From NCBI GenBank assembly GCA_036734085.1, contig DAIMZF010000003.1:17311-81310 (forward strand): a stretch of DNA of 64,000 nt, read 5' to 3'. The translations under genes were made by a program, and so were the position numbers. Positions within the stretch are counted from its first letter, which is position 1; every line of letters begins with the position of its first letter. Positions 24,052 through 32,675 of the stretch are shown here, piece by piece. The notes beneath the pieces are model-generated. The model made no database searches and was not told the origin of the DNA. It saw only the letters and a list, made by a program, of their open reading frames with translations. This DNA is from J038 sp036734085 (GTDB lineage Bacteria; Chloroflexota; Anaerolineae; Aggregatilineales; Phototrophicaceae).

Positions 24052-25011
24052 ATGAACCATGCGGTAATTTTGGCAGTAGGCAACCCATACAACAGTCAAC
24101 TTGTATATAACCGTTCTCATGCGATGTTGTCCGCGCTCGGTAAGCCGATTTTCGTCCGTATTATGGAGCGTTTATACCGTATCGGCCTGCGCGATTACAC
24201 CGTCGTTGTCGGTGAAGCTGAAGGCGCGGTTACATCCTACCTTAACAGTCAATGGATGCCGGATGTCAAAATTAATTGGGTATTTCGGCTAGGTACGGAA
24301 AGCCTTGTAAAAATTATGCAGAGCATCGCCCAAAGCCTTGACGCGCCCTTTTTAGTCACCAGTTACAACAGTTTTACACACACTCATTTTCCAGAACGTC
24401 TCATCCGCAAGCATCAGGAATCCCCTGCGGATTTGATTTTTTCCGGCGCACCGCATACTCTATCCCAAGCCAGCAACTTAGTATACGCAGTCATGCAGGA
24501 TAAGCACCTGGTTGATTTATCCACGACAGCCACACCGGGCGCATACGTCCTCAATGATTTATTCATCTGCGGGAATGAGGTTGTTCACTTCTTGCAGAAT
24601 ATCCCTGCCCCTGCCCCTTCAATGGCACGTACCGCCCAGTTTATGGACATCGCCTACCTCTATCTGCAAGCGGGTAATTCCGGCCTACTGGCAGAGTCCA
24701 ACTGGATTTTACAAGTAGAAGCAGACCGCGACCTACTCACACTGACCAAGCTACTGCTGGACGAAGGCCAGGACGCACACATCCTCAGTGAACTGCCTTA
24801 CACCGTCAAAATTACGCCACCTGTCCGCATCGACCCGCAGGTGAGCATCGGGCAAGGCGCGATGATTGGCCCTCATGTCTACATAGAGCGTGGCGCAAGT
24901 GTCGGTCACAACGCCGTCATCAAAAACAGTCTTATTTTAGCCCGCGCCAACGTGCCCGCCGAGCGAACAATCGTCAATACCATCTTGACGACACGCGGCC
25001 CCATCAACTAA
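24052..25011 (+). CDS. degenerate sugar-nucleotidyltransferase-like protein with left-handed beta-helix tail
   Basis: A 319-residue protein with the outline of GlmU or glucose-1-phosphate nucleotidyltransferases: an N-terminal AVILAVG strand, the KPI of GKPIFVRIMERLYRIG, and a C-terminal run of hexapeptide-like repeats (VRIDPQVSIGQGAMIGPHVY, VSIG, VGHNAVI). The family signature GxGTRLxPLT is replaced by ILAVGNPYNSQLVYNRSHAM, lacking the glycine/arginine nucleotide loop. Catalysis is therefore doubtful; a regulatory or structural role is possible. The next gene starts 41 bases later. Fold assignment is reasonable, function is unknown. Confidence 0.7.
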   Translation: MNHAVILAVGNPYNSQLVYNRSHAMLSALGKPIFVRIMERLYRIGLRDYTVVVGEAEGAVTSYLNSQWMPDVKINWVFRLGTESLVKIMQSIAQSLDAPFLVTSYNSFTHTHFPERLIRKHQESPADLIFSGAPHTLSQASNLVYAVMQDKHLVDLSTTATPGAYVLNDLFICGNEVVHFLQNIPAPAPSMARTAQFMDIAYLYLQAGNSGLLAESNWILQVEADRDLLTLTKLLLDEGQDAHILSELPYTVKITPPVRIDPQVSIGQGAMIGPHVYIERGASVGHNAVIKNSLILARANVPAERTIVNTILTTRGPIN

Positions 25012-25052
25012 CCTGTTTCTGCTAGACAGATAACCAGAAGGTTGACTACCCT

Positions 25053-26426
25053 TTGACGGAAGCTATAAAGATTTGTCCTATCTGTAGTGCATCTAACCAT
25101 CGCAACGCCACTGTTTGCTGGAATTGCGGCACGTCCCTGGCGGGGATAGCACACTATAACAAAGATGACACTGAAACAGGTCGAAAACGCTCTGCTTACG
25201 ATTTTCATCACGGAGAAACTGACCTCTACGAAAGCGCACTCTACCGCACCGGGCAGAGTTATATGTTTGGTTGTTTCGGCTTGTTGGCCGCATTCATGGT
25301 GATTGGGTTAGGGTTGATATTCGCCCCACCTGCCGCCGAAGCATTTCAAAGCGTATTCAATGCTCCCGCGCCGGAAGTCACGCCGACTCCGCCACCGCGC
25401 ATCTTCTTGCCAACGGTCACACAAGGCCCGCCAACCACCATCCCAACTATTGCAGTCATCCCTACGGATACCCCCGAACCCACAGCCACCCGCGAGCCGT
25501 GTTTTCAGGTTGTCCGCAGTGGAGATTTTATCTTTGACGTTGTAGCACGATGCGGGCATTTAAGTGGGGATGTCTTCCCGCTTGTCGCAGAAATCAACAA
25601 TTTAAGTGATATTGGCATGATTATTGAGGGGCAACGGCTGGAAATCCCCTGGCCTACAGATATTCCAGACCCCAATGCACAGCCGCAAGCACCGCCACAA
25701 GCGCCGCCACAAGCAGAGGGCGAAGCAAGCACCGACAGCGTAGAGATTGCTTCTGGGGAGCGAAGCATCTTAGAACTGGACGACGACGAACTCGCCGCCT
25801 TTCTTGTGGTGCCCACACCAACCCTGCCACCCGGTATTCAATTTCATACCGTCGATGCAGGCGAAAGTATGATTACCATTATCTCTCAATATAGCACCAC
25901 CATAGAATCAATCCGTAACCTAAACCCGGAAATTACGTTCACGCAATGCAACATGGGCGAAACTTTCGGTGGGGATAGGTGTAGTGTGTTAATTTCTCCG
26001 GGTCAGCAAATCCGTGTGCCTGCGCCAGAGCCGCCGCCCACATTGCCCCCAGCATCCACCGGCCTGGAGACCGCCACCCCTACCCCTACCGCAACTTTTA
26101 ATGCACCCATCCTGCAAAGCCCGGCAGACCGCGCCGCCTTCCGTAATAACCAACTCATTACCTTGCGCTGGTTGCCTACAGGCACACTCGGCACAGGGGA
26201 AACGTATAGGGTAAACGTAGAAGACCGCACGGCGGGAGTGCTGTATACTCAGGATACATTCGATACATTTCTTGTCATTCCGATAGATTGGCAGGGCGTT
26301 AATGCGACCCTCCGACGGCATGAATACGCATGGTATATCGACATCATCAATATCAATAACCCGAACACACCATCTTACCGGACTCCGACGCAATCCTTCA
26401 CATGGGAAACCCGCATAGGGAATTAG
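25053..26426 (+). CDS. zinc-ribbon, transmembrane, LysM-like protein
   Basis: A 457-residue protein starting with TTG (25053), supported by AGAAGG 11 bases upstream and by the zinc ribbon right at the N-terminus (Cys8, Cys11, Cys22, Cys25 in CPIC...CWNC). A membrane helix follows (about 70-92, MFGCFGLLAAFMVIGLGLIF), then a Pro/Thr-rich linker. Two LysM-like domains come next: CFQVVRSGDFIFDVVARC near 150 and FHTVDAGESMITIISQYSTT near 265. The C-terminal 110 residues look like a beta-sandwich (ITLRWLPTGTL ... SFTWE). The zinc ribbon would be cytoplasmic and the rest outside, a topology that could link cell-wall contact to the inside. It forms a unit with the LysM lipoprotein three bases downstream. 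Confidence 0.8.
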   Translation: MTEAIKICPICSASNHRNATVCWNCGTSLAGIAHYNKDDTETGRKRSAYDFHHGETDLYESALYRTGQSYMFGCFGLLAAFMVIGLGLIFAPPAAEAFQSVFNAPAPEVTPTPPPRIFLPTVTQGPPTTIPTIAVIPTDTPEPTATREPCFQVVRSGDFIFDVVARCGHLSGDVFPLVAEINNLSDIGMIIEGQRLEIPWPTDIPDPNAQPQAPPQAPPQAEGEASTDSVEIASGERSILELDDDELAAFLVVPTPTLPPGIQFHTVDAGESMITIISQYSTTIESIRNLNPEITFTQCNMGETFGGDRCSVLISPGQQIRVPAPEPPPTLPPASTGLETATPTPTATFNAPILQSPADRAAFRNNQLITLRWLPTGTLGTGETYRVNVEDRTAGVLYTQDTFDTFLVIPIDWQGVNATLRRHEYAWYIDIININNPNTPSYRTPTQSFTWETRIGN

Positions 26427-26429
26427 CAT

Positions 26430-27608
26430 ATGTCACGACGATTAAACATACTGCTCGTTTTTGTCTCTATTTTGGTTGTGGGGTGCAACTTCAGCACACA
26501 GGAAGAAGTCACCCTCACGCCAGATTTACCGTTTGAAGAGCCTATCGTCCCGTTACCCAACGCGACCGATACGCCTATCTTCACCGATACCCCGACCATC
26601 ACGCCCACTCAGACACTCACCCTGACGCCAACCACACAGCCGACAGAAGTTGCACAGGAACCAACACCAACCCAGACAGAGGCACTCCCACCCACAGACA
26701 TCCCTCTGCCAGAGCCAACGCTCGGCCCTTGGGAATACGTCGTGCAACCCAACGAAACCTTGATTGAGATTATCCAGCGCGAGCCGTTTAACTACCGCAC
26801 GTTGGATGTCATCCAGGAAATTGTGCGGATAAACCCCAACGTCCTCAGCGCGGACTTTTTGCCCGTTGGAGAGACGATTCTCATTCCACGCCCCACAGCA
26901 TCAGCAGTGGAAGCACCGCCGGAAGCTATCGCACAAGCAGAAGAACCGGAAGAAGTCGCGCCCAATAATGGCCCGGTCATTCCTGATATAGAGACTCGCG
27001 CCAATGTATTCACACCGCCTGGTTATGTCATCAGCCCCTATCAAGTCCGTGCCGGAGAAACCATCATCGGATTAGTAGAGCGTAATGATGGCCTCACCTT
27101 AGCGGGTTTTGCCCAGCTTAACGCCGCCATTTCTTTTTCTGGGTGCAATTTTGAGTTACCCGGCGGCGGGCCGAACTGCAATCCTATCATCGGGGAAAAC
27201 CAATGGGTGAACATTCTGCGGCCTGCACCACCCCCCACCCCTACCAGCACACCTACAGGCGATGAAACCGCAACTCCAACGCCGACTTTCGCGCCCCCTG
27301 CGATTATCTCTCCGCCAGATGGTGCTTCTGCCAGTGGCTTAGTGCGGCTATCTTGGGCCAGTGTTGGCCTGCTCAAGCCGGAACAGGCTTACGTTATCAC
27401 CGTGCGCGATCTAACCGCCGGTGTAGTCTGGTCAGGTGCGACCCGTGCTACCAATCTTTTACTCCCGGCGGAACTTATCCCTAGTTCCGGCCAGAACCAC
27501 GAAATTGAATGGTCAATTACGATTGGTGTACGGACGGAAGACGGCGGCGAATATCGCCCCACCAACGCAGGCACAGCGACGCATCGTTTCTTCTGGCGCA
27601 GTCGCTAA
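26430..27608 (+). CDS. LysM-domain lipoprotein
   Basis: A 392-residue secreted protein with a lipoprotein signal peptide: a positively charged start, a hydrophobic core and the lipobox LVVGC (Cys19 or close to it). A Thr/Pro-rich spacer follows. LysM-like domains start at WEYVVQPNETLIEIIQR (about 105) and at VISPYQVRAGETIIGLVERN (about 200). The C-terminal beta domain (SGLVRLSWASVGLLKPEQAY onward) resembles that of the upstream gene, so the pair looks like a duplication. Expected to sit on the outer face of the membrane and touch peptidoglycan. Its stop overlaps the mutL stop by four bases (CTAA). Confidence 0.85.
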   Translation: MSRRLNILLVFVSILVVGCNFSTQEEVTLTPDLPFEEPIVPLPNATDTPIFTDTPTITPTQTLTLTPTTQPTEVAQEPTPTQTEALPPTDIPLPEPTLGPWEYVVQPNETLIEIIQREPFNYRTLDVIQEIVRINPNVLSADFLPVGETILIPRPTASAVEAPPEAIAQAEEPEEVAPNNGPVIPDIETRANVFTPPGYVISPYQVRAGETIIGLVERNDGLTLAGFAQLNAAISFSGCNFELPGGGPNCNPIIGENQWVNILRPAPPPTPTSTPTGDETATPTPTFAPPAIISPPDGASASGLVRLSWASVGLLKPEQAYVITVRDLTAGVVWSGATRATNLLLPAELIPSSGQNHEIEWSITIGVRTEDGGEYRPTNAGTATHRFFWRSR

Positions 27609-29341
27609 CGCCCGAATTGCCGCGCCAATTGATCGCCCGTCATGTGCAGTAATGTCGGGCGGTCAAACGGGTCTTTTAATGGCTCACGGGCACGTTCCAA
27701 CCGCCGGATAATACCCTGCATATCCTCCTGGTTCAGCACCTGTCCAGATTTAGCCGCCCCGTATTGGCTGACCCGCAGGCGTACCGCCTCCACTGCATCA
27801 CGCTGGCCGAAGTCCTCCACAATGACGCGCAACACATCACGTAATTCTGCGCGGCTTAGCATCTGCGGAATTGCCCTAATCTGGAACGTGTTCGTACCAA
27901 ACAGAGCAATGTCAAAACCGCAATCTGTGAATGTTGTTAAGTGCTTCTCCAATAACTTGGCCTGCTTTGGCGCTAAATCAACCGCTTGCGGTGTTTCCAG
28001 CGCCATCACATCGAAATCACCCTCTAGCAATGCCTCGTACAACACGCGATGATGTGCGGCGTGCTGGTCAATCAGGTACAATCCGGCGGGGCCTTCCGCG
28101 ATGATATACGTTGCGCCAACCTGCCCGACCACCCGCAGTAAAGGCAACGTGCGCGGGCGCACCGGACGCCCGATACCCTCCGGGATGGCTGTCTCAGTTT
28201 CGGGGTAATCTTTCCGGTAACTTTGCGGCAAACGCCCGTCATCTTCAACAATCAGCCCCATCTCCGGCTGGCGGATTTGCTCCCTCCCCCAACCGCCTTT
28301 ATTGTAATCAGCATCCGCATGGATTGGTGATGATTCTACCCTGCCCCCTGCGCTGATAATCGCCGTCCGTACCCCGCGCTGAACCGTCGCAAACACAGCA
28401 TTCGCATCCCGAAAGCGCACTTCTGCTTTGGTTGGATGCACGTTTACATCAACTTCGTTAGGCGGCAAGGCGACCATCAATACCGTTACCGGGTAACGTG
28501 CCTCTCGTAAAACACCGTGATAGGCTTGCACCACCGCATATGATAATTTGCTATCGCTCACCCAGCGCCCGTTGACAAACAACGAAATTTGATTGCGGTC
28601 TGCCCGATAAAGACTTGGTTCACTGGTATACCCCCATACGGTCACTTTAGGCACTTCTAAACTCTGTACTTCCACTGGCAACATCTGTTTAAAGCTCTCC
28701 AGCCCCAACACCTGCACCACCACATCCGCTAGTTCACCACTGCCACTCGTGCGGAGCATTTCTCGCCCGTCTTGTTCCAGCGTAAAACGCACTTGCGGAT
28801 ACGCCATTGCGTAGCGCGTTAATAAATGGGTGATATGGCGTTTCTCCGTGCTTTCCGCCTTCAAAAACTTTAGGCGGGCAGGCGTATTGTAGAATAAATT
28901 CTCCACACTGATTACTGTGCCTGCTGGTGCGCCTACGGCCTGCCGATGCACCACGACACCCCCTTCAATGCGGAGTTGTGTCCCGGTGGTTTCGTCCCGG
29001 TGGCGTGTGGTGATGTTTAATTGACTCACCGCCGCGATGCTGGACAGCGCCTCACCCCGAAAGCCCAATGTCATAATGCGCTCAAGGTCTTCCACCGTGC
29101 GAAGTTTACTCGTCGCGTGTCGCACAAACGCTACTTCGGCCTCATCCGCCCGGATTCCGCTTCCATTGTCACTGATACGGATAAGCCCGCGTCCGCCGCC
29201 CTTCACCGCAACATGAATACTTGTCGCTTCTGCGTCAAGCGCATTTTCCAGCAATTCTTTAATCACCGACGCCGGACGCTCGACCACTTCACCCGCCGCG
29301 ATTTGCGCTATCAGTATCTCTGGCAGAATTTGTATCGTCAT
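27605..29341 (-). CDS. mutL: DNA mismatch repair protein MutL
   Basis: A 578-residue GHKL ATPase of mismatch repair. The N-terminal motifs IAAGEVVERPASVIKELLEN, DNGSGI and TLGFRGEALSSIAAVS are intact. The C-terminal dimerisation region contains LIDQHAAHHRVLYE, where the endonuclease motif DQHAxxE(x4)E has His in place of the first Glu, and the end (PFDRPTLLHMT) lacks the Cys-Pro-His-Gly of endonuclease-type MutL. Nicking activity is therefore doubtful. GAGGGTGA precedes the ATG. No mutS is in the window. Confidence 0.95.
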   Translation of the reverse strand: MTIQILPEILIAQIAAGEVVERPASVIKELLENALDAEATSIHVAVKGGGRGLIRISDNGSGIRADEAEVAFVRHATSKLRTVEDLERIMTLGFRGEALSSIAAVSQLNITTRHRDETTGTQLRIEGGVVVHRQAVGAPAGTVISVENLFYNTPARLKFLKAESTEKRHITHLLTRYAMAYPQVRFTLEQDGREMLRTSGSGELADVVVQVLGLESFKQMLPVEVQSLEVPKVTVWGYTSEPSLYRADRNQISLFVNGRWVSDSKLSYAVVQAYHGVLREARYPVTVLMVALPPNEVDVNVHPTKAEVRFRDANAVFATVQRGVRTAIISAGGRVESSPIHADADYNKGGWGREQIRQPEMGLIVEDDGRLPQSYRKDYPETETAIPEGIGRPVRPRTLPLLRVVGQVGATYIIAEGPAGLYLIDQHAAHHRVLYEALLEGDFDVMALETPQAVDLAPKQAKLLEKHLTTFTDCGFDIALFGTNTFQIRAIPQMLSRAELRDVLRVIVEDFGQRDAVEAVRLRVSQYGAAKSGQVLNQEDMQGIIRRLERAREPLKDPFDRPTLLHMTGDQLARQFGR

Positions 29342-29373
29342 AAATCAATCACCCTCTACACCACAGAAAACAA

Positions 29374-29391
29374 AATCCCCATACGGGGATT
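29374..29391 (-). terminator. intrinsic terminator of the histidine kinase gene
   Basis: On the minus strand AATCCCC-GTAT-GGGGATT (29374-29391) is followed by TTGTTTTC. It lies about 50 bases beyond the histidine-kinase stop at 29440 and just before mutL. Confidence 0.8.
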
Positions 29392-29439
29392 CTATCAACA
29401 TATCTTGATCTTGCATCGCGTAAAGCGTTTTTCTACAGT

Positions 29440-30606
29440 TTAACGCCCGGCAATTAAGTTTTCGCCCACCAACGGAATACTAATCGTGAATGTACTGCCT
29501 TCGCCTTCCGTGCTATTCACCCAGGCATTACCACCATGCCGCCGCGCTACACTCCGCACGATGAATAACCCCAGACCACTGCCCTTCACGCGCTTATGCT
29601 CCTTACGCGGAATACGCATATGGCGCTCGAATAACATCTTCTGGTTATCCGGGCTGATGCCAAAGCCGCTATCTTCCACACTGATTAAGATGTTATCACC
29701 TTCACGGTAGAGGTTCACAATCACTTGTTCCCCGTTAGGTGTGTACTTAATGGCATTATCCACAAGGTTTGTGATGGCTCGTTCCAGCATCGTCAAATCA
29801 GCAGAGATAATCGGCACATTGTCTAAAATGCGTTTACGAAGCGTCAACTCCTGCTTTTCGGCGGGTAGTAAATAGCTTTCCACAATGCGGTTGACAATCT
29901 CCGCTAAATCACACGGCGCACGTTGCATCTCATAAAAACCTGTTTCCGGGTCGAACCGTCCCGCATCCTGGATGTTCTCTACCAGCGCGGCCATCTGCGC
30001 GACACCGGATAAAATCTTTTCGACAAAGTGCGCCTGCTTTTCGTTCAGGTCACCCACCATGTGCAACATACTGCTAAATCCCTGCACAGACGTAAGCGGC
30101 GAGCGTAAATCATGCGAGACAATCCGCACGAACTCGCTCTGGTTACGGCCTAGCTTGTCGTGGCGAGCATCAGTACGCACGCTTTTTGTGACGACAATCA
30201 GACTATTCGTGAATGTGTCGATTGCTTCTTGTACGGGCGGCGTTAATTCCGGCGGGAAGTCGAATATTAACCCCCATAGCCCCACCGTCTGATGTTGAAT
30301 AATAACAGGACTCAGCACACATCCCGCCCAAAGGCCATCTGCCTGTTGTGGGTTCTGGTGCAAGCCTGCTTCCAGTTTATTCGCAATATCCCATAATATT
30401 CCTACAGGCGGAATGTCACCCTCTACAGCTTCATCAGCCACCAGCAGGTGCGGTTCATCCCATAAAAACACGAAGCCCCCGCGCGCTCCTGTCAAGTCTT
30501 GTGCCATCTGCACTATCGGCGCGTAACAGTCTCGCGGTTCGTCCGTCGTCGCTATCACCCGCAGGACTTTGCGTAGAAGGGTTTGCTCATTGTAGACTTG
30601 TGGCAT
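29440..30606 (-). CDS. GAF-domain sensor histidine kinase
   Basis: A 388-residue soluble kinase. Residues 1-150 look like a GAF sensor (GGFVFLWDEPHLLVADEAVE). The dimerisation helix contains the H-box FVRIVSHDLRSPLTSVQGFS (His about 167), and the ATP-binding domain has the N box NLVDNAIKYTPNGEQV, the DSGFGIS G1 box and GSGLGLFIVRSVARRHGG. No membrane segment is present, so it senses a cytoplasmic or membrane-permeant signal. GAGG lies eight bases before the ATG. It is divergent from the receiver-CpaE fusion, the nearest candidate partner. Confidence 0.92.
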   Translation of the reverse strand: MPQVYNEQTLLRKVLRVIATTDEPRDCYAPIVQMAQDLTGARGGFVFLWDEPHLLVADEAVEGDIPPVGILWDIANKLEAGLHQNPQQADGLWAGCVLSPVIIQHQTVGLWGLIFDFPPELTPPVQEAIDTFTNSLIVVTKSVRTDARHDKLGRNQSEFVRIVSHDLRSPLTSVQGFSSMLHMVGDLNEKQAHFVEKILSGVAQMAALVENIQDAGRFDPETGFYEMQRAPCDLAEIVNRIVESYLLPAEKQELTLRKRILDNVPIISADLTMLERAITNLVDNAIKYTPNGEQVIVNLYREGDNILISVEDSGFGISPDNQKMLFERHMRIPRKEHKRVKGSGLGLFIVRSVARRHGGNAWVNSTEGEGSTFTISIPLVGENLIAGR

Positions 30607-30707
30607 CAGCAGAGCCTCACTTTTGTGGTTATGTTGCCTTCTTGCGATTATAAACGGGCGTTAAGCTGTGGGCAAGTTTCGTTAGCAAATCCAAACAGGC
30701 CATTTTC

Positions 30708-30736
30708 TTGCGTGCCCCATTCTTTCGTGCTAGACT
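30708..30736 (+). promoter_or_regulatory. candidate promoter of the receiver-CpaE unit
   Basis: TTGCGT (30708-30713) and TAGACT (30731-30736) with a 17-base spacer, 38 bases before the ATG at 30775. Similarity-based only. Confidence 0.4.
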
Positions 30737-30774
30737 GACGGCATTAATGACCCTTACATTTATGCGAATTTCCC

Positions 30775-31902
30775 ATGCCAGAGAAGATACTAATTGTAGA
30801 CGATGACATCGACAGCTTAAAACTTATCGGCCTGATGCTTCAGCGCAATGGCTATGAAATTATTGTCGCCAATGCCGGTAATCAAGCGATCGCAAAAGCC
30901 CAGCACGACCAACCAGACCTTATCATCCTTGATGTGATGATGCCGGATATGAACGGTTATGAAGTTTGTCGTCGTTTACGTGCCCAAGACCTGACGAAAA
31001 ATATCCCGATTATCATGTTCACCGCCAAAACCCTTATAGACGACAAAGTCGCCGGGTTCGAGGCTGGCGCGGACGATTACCTGACCAAACCCACCCACCC
31101 AACAGAGTTAGCCGCACGGGTTCGTGCCATACTCCAACGCAATACAACCCGTCAATCGCAGGGTGGCGATAGCGGACAGACGATAGGTATTGTCGGCGCA
31201 AAAGGCGGGCTTGGGGCGTCCACACTTGCGGTCAATTTAGCCGCCGTACTCGTCGCCATGAACCGCCAACCCATCATCGCGGATTTCAGGCTTGGTCAAG
31301 GGAGCATGGGGTTATTTCTTGGTCTGGAGCATCTCTCCGGCATGGCAAATATCCTCAGTCGCCAACCCGCAGAAATTACCGTTGAGGCCATCACCCGCGA
31401 ACTTGTCAGCCATCAATCCGGCATTAAAGGCTTGTTTTCATCCGCAAACCCGCGTGAGAATCTGCTGGCCTATAATACGGAATCCGCGCAGGCCGTCATC
31501 GCCACAATGCGGAAGATTGGCCGCCCCGCTATCTTTGATCTGGGTGCTGGCTTAACCCCACTTGTTGCAAAAACACACAGCCACTTTGACCAAATTATCC
31601 TGGTGGTGGATTCATCAGGCGTCACGCTGGCGATGGCACGGGAACTCCTGCGCGAACTCAAACAACCCGATCCCAACCGCGTGCAATTGGTTGTGGTCAA
31701 TCGGGCGCAGATTAGCCAGCAACCCCCCTGGAACGAAGTCGAGCAAGTTTTAGAACACGAAATTCGCGCGATCATCGCCGCCGCGCCCGATTTAGCCTAT
31801 CAAGCAATGGAAGACGGTACACCGCTTGTCAACTATCAGCCTAACGCCATCATCACCAGCCAAATCAGTAAATTAGCTGAGGATGTCGCCCTCGAGGTAT
31901 GA
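30775..31902 (+). CDS. response-regulator receiver fused to a CpaE/MinD-like ATPase
   Basis: A 375-residue fusion. The receiver domain (1-125) has the acidic pocket VDDD, the phospho-acceptor Asp53 in LILDVMMPD, Thr in IMFTAK and Lys in YLTKP. From about residue 135 a MinD/ParA-superfamily ATPase follows, with the deviant Walker A GAKGGLGASTLAVNLA (signature lysine about 143). CpaE proteins have this order and act in localisation or assembly of type IV/Tad pili, but no Tad or pilus genes are nearby. The gene ends in an ATGA overlap with the sirtuin gene, so the two are coupled. Confidence 0.9.
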   Translation: MPEKILIVDDDIDSLKLIGLMLQRNGYEIIVANAGNQAIAKAQHDQPDLIILDVMMPDMNGYEVCRRLRAQDLTKNIPIIMFTAKTLIDDKVAGFEAGADDYLTKPTHPTELAARVRAILQRNTTRQSQGGDSGQTIGIVGAKGGLGASTLAVNLAAVLVAMNRQPIIADFRLGQGSMGLFLGLEHLSGMANILSRQPAEITVEAITRELVSHQSGIKGLFSSANPRENLLAYNTESAQAVIATMRKIGRPAIFDLGAGLTPLVAKTHSHFDQIILVVDSSGVTLAMARELLRELKQPDPNRVQLVVVNRAQISQQPPWNEVEQVLEHEIRAIIAAAPDLAYQAMEDGTPLVNYQPNAIITSQISKLAEDVALEV

Positions 31903-32675
31903 TGTTTAGCGATAGTCTTATAGAGCAGATTAAGCAGGCCGCCACGATGATTCAAGCCAGTCATCACGTCGTCGCTTTTACGGGTGCAGGCATCAGCACG
32001 GATTCTGGTATCCCGGATTTTCGTAGTGAGACATCCGGCCTGTGGAAAAATGTAGACCCGATGCAGGTTGCCAGCATCTACGGCTTTAAACGCAACCCCC
32101 AAGCCTTTTATGATTGGGTGCGCCCATTATCGGATGTCACACTCCACGCCCAGCCGAATCCCGGCCATTACGCCCTGTCAGACTTAGAAAAGATGGGGTA
32201 TCTGCGTACCGTCATCACTCAAAATATTGATATGCTACATTCGCGTGCCGGGCATCAGACTATTTTCGAGCTACACGGCCATATGCGGCAAGCAACCTGC
32301 GTTCATTGTTTCGCGGTATATGATGGGGAAACAGTCCTTCAGCAATTTTTGGACAGTGGCGAAGTGCCGCATTGTTCACACTGCCATAGTGTACTCAAAC
32401 CTAATGTAATTCTGTTTGGGGAACAGTTACCCATCAAAGAATTTCATGGCGCTCAGGAAGCCGCCCGTATGTGTGATTTAATGATTATCGTCGGCTCATC
32501 GCTGGAAGTCGCGCCCGCTAGCGATATTCCTTTTATTGCACATCGCACCGGCGCTAAGCTGATTATCGTTAATCTGGAAGCGACCCATGCCGATAACTAC
32601 GCAGACATCGTGATTCATGGCCGCGCCGCCCAAATTCTGCCAGAAATTGTCCGCCATGTGGAGCCACGCACATGA
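31899..32675 (+). CDS. Sir2-family NAD-dependent protein deacylase
   Basis: A 258-residue sirtuin. Key motifs are intact: FTGAGISTDSGIPDFRS (NAD binding), TQNIDMLHSRAG, the catalytic His in ELHGHMRQATC, two zinc pairs (CVHC and CSHC), NVILFGEQLP and GSSLEVAPASD. It removes acetyl or other acyl groups from lysine using NAD+. Two overlapping ATG codons are available (31899 and 31902). It overlaps the receiver-CpaE gene upstream and the histidine-kinase gene downstream by four bases each, which ties deacylation to signalling in this operon. Substrate preference is not assigned. Confidence 0.94.
   Translation: MMFSDSLIEQIKQAATMIQASHHVVAFTGAGISTDSGIPDFRSETSGLWKNVDPMQVASIYGFKRNPQAFYDWVRPLSDVTLHAQPNPGHYALSDLEKMGYLRTVITQNIDMLHSRAGHQTIFELHGHMRQATCVHCFAVYDGETVLQQFLDSGEVPHCSHCHSVLKPNVILFGEQLPIKEFHGAQEAARMCDLMIIVGSSLEVAPASDIPFIAHRTGAKLIIVNLEATHADNYADIVIHGRAAQILPEIVRHVEPRT

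Noticed and set aside
25680..25720. Short repeated CAAGC-CGCCA units resembling a direct-repeat array
   Set aside because: The units encode a QAPP repeat in the Pro-rich linker of the LysM protein; too short and without spacers for a CRISPR.
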